From assembly GCF_965228935.1 (NCBI RefSeq), contig NZ_OZ245846.1, positions 1,364,001 through 1,428,000 of the forward strand: a stretch of 64,000 nt of DNA, read 5' to 3'. Source of the stretch: Ulvibacterium sp965228935. Lineage in GTDB: Bacteria > Bacteroidota > Bacteroidia > Flavobacteriales > Flavobacteriaceae. The position numbers and the translations under genes are program-made. Below are positions 37,770-45,548 of the stretch, in pieces. Positions within the stretch are counted from its first letter, which is position 1, and each line of letters starts with the position of its first letter. A model generated the notes under the pieces. That model saw only the letters and a list, made by a program, of their open reading frames with translations, was not told the DNA's origin and did not search any database.

Positions 37770-37798
37770 AATCGGACTGCCTCCCAGTCCGATTTTTT
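37770..37798 (+). terminator. Candidate intrinsic terminator
   Basis: A 10-bp stem AATCGGACTG / CAGTCCGATT with a 5-nt loop, whose last bases run into a T6 tract (37793-37798). It lies after the PKD remnant and before promoter-like module 2, where an end of transcript would be expected. Confidence 0.6.
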
Positions 37799-37933
37799 CG
37801 TTAAGAGCACGAATCTGTTTCCTCCACCTTCTCCAAATCCTATGACAAACACGTCCCATATCATGGGACTATCACCTCTAGGGTCATCAACTTAACCATT
37901 CTAATCGTTTTGATCGAGCTTTATCCAAAGCCA

Positions 37934-38050
37934 TGTAAATATATTGTACACCTCCTGTCCAAATATTTTACACCCAACCGCTTTTTTTCTTTGATTTAAT
38001 CTCCAGGCATCTGATTTTTAGAGCATTACAGTTATGGCATGAAGATCGAA
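37934..38050 (+). promoter_or_regulatory. Promoter-like module, copy 2 (inverted repeat plus TGGCAT element)
   Basis: The left arm is TGTAAATATATTGTACA (37934-37950), the spacer 5 nt, and the right arm TGTCCAAATATTTTACA (37956-37972). The right arm equals that of copy 3 exactly; the left arm matches 12 of 17 positions. The GG of TGGCAT is at 38036-38037, 64 bp after the right arm, and GA follows ten bases later (TGGCATGAAGATCGA). Paralog 15 starts 173 nt from the GG. Confidence 0.6.
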
Positions 38051-38208
38051 GGAAAAGTTAAAAGATCCGTCCCGCTACTTTACAGTGCGCCTTGGGACAG
38101 GGGTCTAAGATGAGCCTTCAACAGCATTGGAAATGACCATTAACCCAAAAAATTGGTAGAATCATAACACGAATCTCCTAAAAGGAAAATCATCAAAAAA
38201 CGGAAATT

Positions 38209-40593
38209 ATGTTGTTCAACTTCATCAAAATCGCGCGTCGCAAATTATGGAATAAAAAAGGAAGCACTTTTACCAAACTGTTTAGCCTGGCTGTTGGGAT
38301 AGTAAGTCTGTTTTATATCGCCATCTATCTGTATCAGGAATTGAATTACGATACTTTTCATGCAAATTATGAAAAAATCACCAAGATCAATACGACCATT
38401 GAGTCCCCTACGGGAAACCTCTCGCTGGGTCTTAGTGCCGTGCCGGTAGGCCCTTATGTAAAGTCCCAGTCCCCCGCTGTGGAGGAATTTGTCCGTATCA
38501 ACAAGGAATATGGGAGTCATGCCATTAAACATGGGGACAAACTCTTTTCCGAGAGCGAGAACATTTATTATGCGGACCCCACCTTTTTTAAGGTATTCAA
38601 CTTTGATTTGGTCGCCGGAAATCCGTCAACTGCCTTGGATGGCCCGGATAAAATAATCCTTACCGAAAATACGGCCATAAAGTACTTTGGAAGTGCAAAC
38701 GCTCTGAACAAAGTATTGCTTTACGACGATGTGCCATTTATGGTTTCGGGCGTTATCCGAAATATTCCCTCTAACTCGCATCTGCAGTTCGATTTTTTGA
38801 TTTCGATGGCAACTTTTCTTAAAGATAGGCCCAATGTGAATGAGAATTGGGAATGGTTCCCCATGAACACGTATTTTTTGTTGAAGGACAAACAGAGCCA
38901 TACCAATTTGGAGGAAGTATTGCGTACCATTCCCCAGTATCTTGAGGAGAGCAATACCCATGATAAGTACATACTCTCCCTGGAACCTCTGAATGGATTA
39001 CATTTCAGTTCCCCAAAACTGGGTGAACTGGGACCAAAAGGAAAGCGTTCCAATCTGTATATCCTTTTTGCCATAGGAATTATGATACTTTTATTGGCGG
39101 TTTCCAATTTTATAAACCTAACGACGGCACAACTTTCGGTGGAAGCCAAGGATGTTTCCGTTAAGAAGACCATTGGTGCCTCTAAACATGACATTTTCAA
39201 ACAGTTTTTTGTAGAATCGCTATTGCTTACCCTATTGGCAACGGTATTGTCCATAGTGCTGACCCTCTTTACGTTTCCATTTTTTGAAAACCTTATGGGA
39301 GGCCGTTTCGATGTTGCCTTTCTTTCAAATCCCCTTTTTATTTTACTGCTTCCCTTGATTCCTCTAATACTAACCTTACTAGGAGGGATATATCCGGCGG
39401 TAAAGTTTGCCCGGATTTCAACTATCCATAAACCCAAGCTGGATGGCAAGTATACCCATGTCCTGAATACAAGGACCTCCTTATTGATTTTTCAGTTTGC
39501 CATAACAAGTGCTCTGGTTATAGGATCATGTATTATTTATTACCAATTGAACTATATCCAAAATCAGGATTTAGGTATGGATACCGCGCATAAAATCGTT
39601 TTGGATTACGGCCCGAATTCGACCATAGGAACAGCTTTTGAGTCCCTAAAGCAGGAACTTGGGGCTATTCCCGGAGTGGAGGCAGTAACCTTTAGCTCCC
39701 ATGTTCCCGGCCAGATACCAAATGGGGTGGCAACACAATTATTGGATGTAAACGGAAGAAGTAGTAATGGGGAAATAAATCTAAACCTAGTGGACTACAA
39801 CTTTGTGGAAGACTATGGGCTACAGCTCATAGCGGGGAGGGATTTTAGAAAGGGCCCGGCGGACGAGACCTCGGCCCTGATTTTGAACGAGGCGGCCGTA
39901 AAGGCCTTTGGATATGAAAATCCCGAGGATATCCTGGGGGTCTCCTTTGAACAATGGGGTGGCAATGGTACGGTAATCGGGGTCGTAAATGATTTTAACT
40001 ATTTATCCCTTCATGAGGAAGTAGGCTTATTATCCTTAAAAGTATGGCCGGAACAGTTTATGAAAATCACACTTACCGTTGCCCCCAACAGCGTAAAGGA
40101 AACGTTGGAAAAATTGGAAAGTAAATGGGCTTCGTTGTATCCCGGTATCCCCTTCAACCATTATTTTGTAGATGACAACTTCAAGGCCCAATATGATAAA
40201 GACCGGCAATTTGCCACTATCATCAATGTGTTTACGATTATCTCTATTTGTATCGGTATTTTGGGCTTGATCGCCTATGCCCGATTCTGGTGCGAGAGAC
40301 GTAGAAAGGAAATGTCCATACGCAAGGTTTTGGGTGCCAGTGCCATGTTGCTCGTTTGGAAGCTCCTAAAAAGCTTTAGTATTCCGGTATTGATCGGTTT
40401 TGGTATCGCCGTTCCTGTCTCCTATTACTTGGGAGGACAGTGGTTGCTTGAATTTGCCTATCGTTTTGACCTAAACGGGTACTTCTTTGCCTTGCCTTTG
40501 GCACTGCTCTTGGTATTGGTATGGTTTTCCGTAGGCACCCAGACGTTACGATTGGTCTTGACCAATCCAGTAGATAACTTAAAAGAAGAATAA
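38209..40593 (+). CDS. ABC transporter permease, double MacB/FtsX type, divergent (paralog 15)
   Basis: 794 aa. The N-terminus MLFNFIKIARRKLWNKKG is only loosely like the family. The first domain opens YDTFHANYEKITKI and ends LEPLNGLHFSSPK. Helix 2 is LLLAVSNFINLTTAQ. Both coupling motifs are altered: K314 (KDVSVKKTIGAS) and K700 (KEMSIRKVLGAS). The inter-half linker has no PVxxLKG (STIHKPKLDGK). The second domain has GRDFRKGPADETS and GVVNDFNYLSLHEEV. The tail TNPVDNLKEE is among the least consensus-like. It follows promoter-like module 2 directly and leads the nine-permease run to 60167, with the next gene only 11 nt away. Confidence 0.93.
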   Translation: MLFNFIKIARRKLWNKKGSTFTKLFSLAVGIVSLFYIAIYLYQELNYDTFHANYEKITKINTTIESPTGNLSLGLSAVPVGPYVKSQSPAVEEFVRINKEYGSHAIKHGDKLFSESENIYYADPTFFKVFNFDLVAGNPSTALDGPDKIILTENTAIKYFGSANALNKVLLYDDVPFMVSGVIRNIPSNSHLQFDFLISMATFLKDRPNVNENWEWFPMNTYFLLKDKQSHTNLEEVLRTIPQYLEESNTHDKYILSLEPLNGLHFSSPKLGELGPKGKRSNLYILFAIGIMILLLAVSNFINLTTAQLSVEAKDVSVKKTIGASKHDIFKQFFVESLLLTLLATVLSIVLTLFTFPFFENLMGGRFDVAFLSNPLFILLLPLIPLILTLLGGIYPAVKFARISTIHKPKLDGKYTHVLNTRTSLLIFQFAITSALVIGSCIIYYQLNYIQNQDLGMDTAHKIVLDYGPNSTIGTAFESLKQELGAIPGVEAVTFSSHVPGQIPNGVATQLLDVNGRSSNGEINLNLVDYNFVEDYGLQLIAGRDFRKGPADETSALILNEAAVKAFGYENPEDILGVSFEQWGGNGTVIGVVNDFNYLSLHEEVGLLSLKVWPEQFMKITLTVAPNSVKETLEKLESKWASLYPGIPFNHYFVDDNFKAQYDKDRQFATIINVFTIISICIGILGLIAYARFWCERRRKEMSIRKVLGASAMLLVWKLLKSFSIPVLIGFGIAVPVSYYLGGQWLLEFAYRFDLNGYFFALPLALLLVLVWFSVGTQTLRLVLTNPVDNLKEE

Positions 40594-40604
40594 AAGTACA
40601 TCGC

Positions 40605-42974
40605 ATGTTTAAAAACTATCTAAAAATCGCCTGGAGAAGTCTCCTTAAAAATAAAGGCTATTTCTCGATCAATGTGTTGGGGCTATCCATTGCCTTGACC
40701 GTGTCCTTTTTGATGTTGCTTTGGGTACAGGATGAATACGGTATGGATAAATTTCATGCCAATGACGATCAGCTGTACCGGGTAAAACGCACCATTCCCT
40801 TGGAGGAAGGTGTTTTGGACGTATATGCTGGAATATCCTACCCGCTCCTTAGGACGGCTAAGGAACAACTACCCGAAATCGAAAAGTACATTACCCTGGG
40901 CCGTAGTTTTGAGGATAACCTGAAGTTGGACAATATTGATTTTAGGGCCTCAGGTGCGTTTGCCAACGCCGATTTCTTTTCCAGTTTCTCCTTTCCGATA
41001 CTGTTGGGAGATATTACACAATTGGACAAAAAACCGGAAGCCCTAGCCATTTCCGAAAGTCTGGCAAAACGATTTTGGGGGTCGGATTGGCCCAAAAAAG
41101 CCATTGGAAGTAGCGTTACCATCTTGGATAACGGGGATTTTACCGTTGAGGCGGTCTACAAGGATTTTCCGAAACAATCCTCCATTCAAAACGATTTTTA
41201 TTACAGCTTTGACAAATACCTGAATGATAACGATTGGATGCTGGAGTGGGGCAACAACGGAATGCAAGGCGCCTTTTTGTTGCGACCCGATGCCGACCCA
41301 CAGGAAGTTTCCGCAAAGTTGAACAAACTGTTTCAGGCCAATATACAGGGAGAATTTAAGGAAGGTTGCTTTCTTCAAAAATTTTCGGACGATTATCTGT
41401 ACAATCAATTTGATGAAAAGGCCCAGGTGAGTGGTGGCCGCATAGCGTATGTGCGGATATTTACCCTGGCCGCCATTTTTTTATTGATTATTTCATGTAT
41501 CAATTTTGTAAACCTCTCAACGGCCCATGCTACCAAAAGAGCAGGTGAAATAGGGGTACGCAAGGTAATAGGGGCCAAAAGAGACAACCTTATGGGGCAA
41601 TTTCTTACCGAGACATCCCTAATTACCGGGATATCGTTTTTGATTGCCTATATGTTTACCCTGTTGCTTTTGCCGAGTGTTAATGGTCTTGTAGAAAAAC
41701 AACTTTCGTTGAATTCTACGGAACCGCTTATTTGGTTGGGCGTTTTTGTCGTTTTTGTATGTACCACCCTGCTGTCCGGAGTCTATCCGGCCCTGGTCAT
41801 TTCATCTTTTAGGCCCATTGCCGCATTGAAGGGTCAGGGCCAGGAACAGAAAAACACCATATCCCTAAGAAAGGCCTTGGTCGTGCTACAGTTTGGATTG
41901 ACCTCCCTTCTCATCGTGGCGGCCTTGGTCGTACAATTGCAAATTGAGTATATCAATCAAAAAGATTTGGGAATTGCGAAGGAACAAATGGTATCGCTTC
42001 ACCAGGATAAAGCACTGACCGCGAAGTATGAGGTACTGCGTAACGAACTGCTTACCTCCAATGCCATTGAGGATGTTACCTTGGCCGGTCCCTCCCCCTT
42101 AAATATGGTGGCTTCCTCCAGTGGGGTCAGTTGGCCGGGCAAGACCCTGGAGCAAGAGAATATTGAATTTTCCCTGCTTTGGACCGCCCATAATTTTAAC
42201 GAGGTGTTCGATATTCCGTTAAAAGAGGGGAGCTATTACCGTGAAGGGAGTTCGGATACCCTGAACATTGTTCTTAACGAAAAGGCCATAGAGATTATGG
42301 GGATTAAGGATCCCATAGGAAAAAGCATTCAGCTATGGCGCAAACCCCGTCAGATAATCGGGGTACTCAAGGATTTTCACAACCGGTCCTTATACGAGCC
42401 CATACAACCTGCGGTCTTCCTTTTGGATCCTGACAATGCCGGAAGTATGTTCGTAAAATTGGAAGCCGGAAAGACCAAGGAAGCCTTGGCTTCGTTACAA
42501 ACGGTATTTACAGAAACCTTACCGGATCTGCCACTTCATTACGGTTTTGTGGATGAGGAATATGCTATGGCTTATAAAAGTGAGACCCTTACCGGGATCT
42601 TGGCCTACTATTTTGCCATCATTTCCATCCTCATTTCATGCTTGGGACTTTTTGGCCTGGCCACCTTTATGGCCAAACAACGAACCAAGGAAATCGGCAT
42701 CCGAAAAGTGCTTGGCGCAAGTGTGGGAAGTATTATTGCACTTGTCTCCAAGGATCTGATGAAACTGGTGTTACTGGCGGTATTGATAGCATCGCCCGTT
42801 GCCTATTACTTTATGAGTACTTGGTTACAGGGGTTTGCCTATAAAATCCAAATCCACTGGAGTGTATTTGTACTAACCGCGGGGTTTGCCATACTGATTA
42901 CCTTGTTTACCGTAGGGTGGCAATCCATAAAATCGGCCAATGCCGATCCAGTGAAGAGCTTGAGAACGGAATAA
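40605..42974 (+). CDS. ABC transporter permease, double MacB/FtsX type, GGRI class (paralog 16)
   Basis: 789 aa. The first domain opens MDKFHANDDQLYRV and ends YNQFDEKAQVSGGRIAYVRIF. The first coupling motif is unusual: the leading lysine is replaced (AGEIGVRKVIGAK, E315). The second is K695 (KEIGIRKVLGAS). The linker is SFRPIAALKG. The second domain has GVSWPGK and GVLKDFHNRSLYEPI. The tail is ADPVKSLRTE. Its DKFHAN and W-PGK blocks group it with paralogs 9 and 20. The start gives MFKNYLKIAWRS. A 101-nt gap with a composite palindromic element separates it from the next gene. Confidence 0.94.
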   Translation: MFKNYLKIAWRSLLKNKGYFSINVLGLSIALTVSFLMLLWVQDEYGMDKFHANDDQLYRVKRTIPLEEGVLDVYAGISYPLLRTAKEQLPEIEKYITLGRSFEDNLKLDNIDFRASGAFANADFFSSFSFPILLGDITQLDKKPEALAISESLAKRFWGSDWPKKAIGSSVTILDNGDFTVEAVYKDFPKQSSIQNDFYYSFDKYLNDNDWMLEWGNNGMQGAFLLRPDADPQEVSAKLNKLFQANIQGEFKEGCFLQKFSDDYLYNQFDEKAQVSGGRIAYVRIFTLAAIFLLIISCINFVNLSTAHATKRAGEIGVRKVIGAKRDNLMGQFLTETSLITGISFLIAYMFTLLLLPSVNGLVEKQLSLNSTEPLIWLGVFVVFVCTTLLSGVYPALVISSFRPIAALKGQGQEQKNTISLRKALVVLQFGLTSLLIVAALVVQLQIEYINQKDLGIAKEQMVSLHQDKALTAKYEVLRNELLTSNAIEDVTLAGPSPLNMVASSSGVSWPGKTLEQENIEFSLLWTAHNFNEVFDIPLKEGSYYREGSSDTLNIVLNEKAIEIMGIKDPIGKSIQLWRKPRQIIGVLKDFHNRSLYEPIQPAVFLLDPDNAGSMFVKLEAGKTKEALASLQTVFTETLPDLPLHYGFVDEEYAMAYKSETLTGILAYYFAIISILISCLGLFGLATFMAKQRTKEIGIRKVLGASVGSIIALVSKDLMKLVLLAVLIASPVAYYFMSTWLQGFAYKIQIHWSVFVLTAGFAILITLFTVGWQSIKSANADPVKSLRTE

Positions 42975-42984
42975 AACAAATACG

Positions 42985-43057
42985 GACCTGGCAGGTTTTC
43001 CACCTATGCTTCGACCCAGCTCAGCAATCGGGCGGACAAGTCTCAACCTGGCAGGTC
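42985..43057. repeat. Composite REP-like element, copy 1
   Basis: Outer blocks GACCTGGCAGGTT (42985-42997) and AACCTGGCAGGTC (43045-43057) are complementary except at the central G. Each block is itself near-palindromic. The interior has TTTTCCACC, then CTTCGACCCAGCTCAGCA, then GGGCGGACAAGTCTC. The right part closely matches that of the element at 50391-50442 (GGGCGGACAAG.TC.AACCTG), so both derive from one repeat with a variable core. Confidence 0.7.
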
Positions 43058-43075
43058 TACTAGAAAACGAGAACC

Positions 43076-45493
43076 ATGTTGAAGAATTATTTAAAAATCG
43101 CCTGGCGAAGTATTCAAAAAGAGAAGTTTTTTACCGGTATAAAAATTGGTGGCTTTGCCCTTGGGATTGCTGCCTGCTTACTAATTGCGCTATTCATAAG
43201 GGACGAATTGGGCTATGATACACACTACTCCCAATCAGATCAAATGTATAGGGTGGTCATGCAGGCCGAAATTGATGGGGAAATGAAAAAGAGCACCCAT
43301 TTTCCATTGCCCATGGCTCAAACACTGGAGGCGGATTTCCCCGAAATTGAAAAGGCCGGCAAAATATATGGCTCTGCCCTTTCTTCCGGAGGAAAAAGGG
43401 CCTTCCGCCCGTTCGCAGAAACCCAGAATGTTTTTGAGCAGGGTTTTTTGTACGGAGACCAGAATATATTCGAAATATTGGAAATCCCACTCCTACAAGG
43501 CAACCCTAGAGAAGCATTGATAGGGCCGCGAAACTTGGTTATCTCGGAATCAAAGGCAGTAAAATACTTCCCCAAGGGAAAAGCCTTGGGACAGACCTTG
43601 ATCTTGGACGACGATGCTTCAAGACCATATACCATAACAGGTGTGATGCCCGATTTTCCAAGTAATTCGCATCTTCACTTTAATTTCTTGTTGCCTATTG
43701 ATGACTCCAATGCAAGTTGGACTTCGCAAAACTATTTTACCTATGTCCTTTTGGATGGAAAAAGCGATGTAATTGCGTTACAGGACAAAATGCGTTCCAT
43801 ACTAAAGAAGTACGTTATTCCCGCACAGATAAAAAGGGGTAGGGATGCCTCTTTTATAGACATTTTAAAGAGGATAACCTACAAATTACAGCCAATTGGC
43901 GACATCCATTTAAAATCGGACATCGAAATGGCCGATGGATTACCGCACGGAGATATCCGCTTTGTATATCTATTTGCAGCTATTGCGGGGTTCATATTGC
44001 TTTTGGCATGTATCAATTTTATTAACTTGTCAACGGCAAGATCGGCGAATAGGGCAAAAGAAGTGGGTTTGCGCAAGACCGTTGGTGCGTTCAAGAGCAA
44101 CCTTATGGCCCAGTTTCTTACGGAATCCATTTTATTTAGCCTTGTATCCTTTGTTATCGGTGTATTGACCGCATGGACGTTACTTCCTCTTTTCAACTCC
44201 ATTACTGGGAAGACCATAGAAATGCCTTGGACCGCATGGCCGTTTATACCTGTTCTACTTATCTCTGCATTGATTATTGGTATTATCTCGGGATTGTATC
44301 CGGCGTTTTACCTCTCTGCTTTTAGACCGGTGAATGTTTTAAAGGGAAGTTTAAACATAGGGGGTAAAAGTGGCAAATTACGCAGTGGACTGGTTGTTTT
44401 TCAGTTTGCAACATCGGTTGTTTTGATTATAGGAACGCTGATTATCTACAAGCAGATGAATTTTATCCTGGAAAAGGACTTGGGGTACGATAAGGAACAG
44501 GTCGTGGTTTTGGAAGGTGCCAATATATTGGGGAGCAAGGCAGATAGCTTTAAGGAACAGCTCTTGCAATTGACCCAGGTAAAGAAGGTTTCCGCAAGTG
44601 ACTATTTGCCTGTTGAAGGTTCCAAACGAAATCAGACCACCTTTACTGTGGTAGGCGAGGGAAGCGAAAACGTCGGTGTTTTGAGCCAAACCTGGCGTAT
44701 AGACTATGACTATATTAAAACCATGGGCATGCAAATAGTGGAAGGACGGGATTTTTCAAGGGATTTTGCCTCCGATTCGGTCAACTCGATTATTATCAAC
44801 AAAAAAATGGCACATGATCTGGGGCTTGAGCAACCCTTGGGGAAACAGATCGATAACAATTACCAGCATTGGATCATTGTAGGGGTCGTGGATGACTTTC
44901 ACTTTAAATCCATGAAAGAAGATATTACTCCTCTGGCCCTATGCGTTGGTAGCGATCTTGGAACCATCGCAGTAAAGGTTGATCCAGGGAACATTGCCGA
45001 ATCCCTAGCTGCGATTACGGCCATTTGGGACCGCAATGTGCCCAACCAAGCTTTGAGCTATACGTTCTTGGATCAAAGATTTGCCCAAATGCACAATGAC
45101 GTACTACGGATGGGCCAGATTTTCAACAGCTTTGCCCTCTTTGCCATTTTCGTTGCATGTCTTGGTCTTTTTGCCCTGTCCGCATTTATGGTAGAACAAC
45201 GAAAAAAAGAAATAAGCATACGCATTGTCTTGGGTGCCCCTTTCCAGGCAATCTATACACTATTGACCTGGGATTTCTTAAAGTTGATTTTGCTATCGAT
45301 TCTTATTGCGGTGCCCATTGGGTGGTATATGATGCATCGTTGGCTTGAGGATTTTGCCTATAGAATCGATTTGGGTTGGCAGGTATTCCTGAGCGCTGGG
45401 GCCATTGCCCTAATCATTGCGTTGTTTACAATCAGTTATCAATCTATTAGTGCCTCATTGACGCAGCCATTAAAAAGTTTGCGCTCGGAATGA
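43076..45493 (+). CDS. ABC transporter permease, double MacB/FtsX type (paralog 17)
   Basis: 805 aa. The first domain opens YDTHYSQSDQMYRV and ends LQPIGDIHLKSDIE. The first coupling motif is K328 (KEVGLRKTVGAF). The second is the most altered C-terminal one in the array: K711, KEISIRIVLGAP, in which I replaces the second basic residue and P ends the block. The linker is AFRPVNVLKG. The second domain has GRDFSRDFASDSVN and GVVDDFHFKSMKEDI. The tail TQPLKSLRSE lacks the usual AN. These changes could weaken or alter ATPase coupling of this half, or simply reflect drift; the gene is otherwise intact. Confidence 0.94.
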   Translation: MLKNYLKIAWRSIQKEKFFTGIKIGGFALGIAACLLIALFIRDELGYDTHYSQSDQMYRVVMQAEIDGEMKKSTHFPLPMAQTLEADFPEIEKAGKIYGSALSSGGKRAFRPFAETQNVFEQGFLYGDQNIFEILEIPLLQGNPREALIGPRNLVISESKAVKYFPKGKALGQTLILDDDASRPYTITGVMPDFPSNSHLHFNFLLPIDDSNASWTSQNYFTYVLLDGKSDVIALQDKMRSILKKYVIPAQIKRGRDASFIDILKRITYKLQPIGDIHLKSDIEMADGLPHGDIRFVYLFAAIAGFILLLACINFINLSTARSANRAKEVGLRKTVGAFKSNLMAQFLTESILFSLVSFVIGVLTAWTLLPLFNSITGKTIEMPWTAWPFIPVLLISALIIGIISGLYPAFYLSAFRPVNVLKGSLNIGGKSGKLRSGLVVFQFATSVVLIIGTLIIYKQMNFILEKDLGYDKEQVVVLEGANILGSKADSFKEQLLQLTQVKKVSASDYLPVEGSKRNQTTFTVVGEGSENVGVLSQTWRIDYDYIKTMGMQIVEGRDFSRDFASDSVNSIIINKKMAHDLGLEQPLGKQIDNNYQHWIIVGVVDDFHFKSMKEDITPLALCVGSDLGTIAVKVDPGNIAESLAAITAIWDRNVPNQALSYTFLDQRFAQMHNDVLRMGQIFNSFALFAIFVACLGLFALSAFMVEQRKKEISIRIVLGAPFQAIYTLLTWDFLKLILLSILIAVPIGWYMMHRWLEDFAYRIDLGWQVFLSAGAIALIIALFTISYQSISASLTQPLKSLRSE

Positions 45494-45499
45494 CGAAAT

Positions 45500-45529
45500 A
45501 CCCGTCAGGTTTCCGGAAACCTGACAGGT
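45500..45529. repeat. REP-like palindrome
   Basis: ACCCGTCAGGTTTCC directly abuts GGAAACCTGACAGGT: 15-bp arms, no spacer, one mismatch. It fills the centre of the 55-nt gap between paralogs 17 and 18. No T-run follows on the + strand. Confidence 0.8.
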
Positions 45530-45548
45530 CTAAACAAAAAAAGAAAAC

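Larger units (their letters stand above)
37710..38208 (+). other. 499-nt non-coding region
   Basis: This region lies between the PKD remnant and paralog 15. It holds a candidate terminator (37770-37798) and promoter-like module 2 (37934-38050). The 37799-37930 stretch may be decayed coding sequence from the PKD protein. 38051-38208 shows no recognisable gene or repeat. Confidence 0.6.

Noticed and set aside
38721..39449. 242-aa open frame on the - strand inside paralog 15, the longest antisense frame
   Set aside because: It is serine/lysine/threonine-rich with no domain, lies wholly inside a conserved gene, and is a typical antisense shadow of membrane-protein codons.
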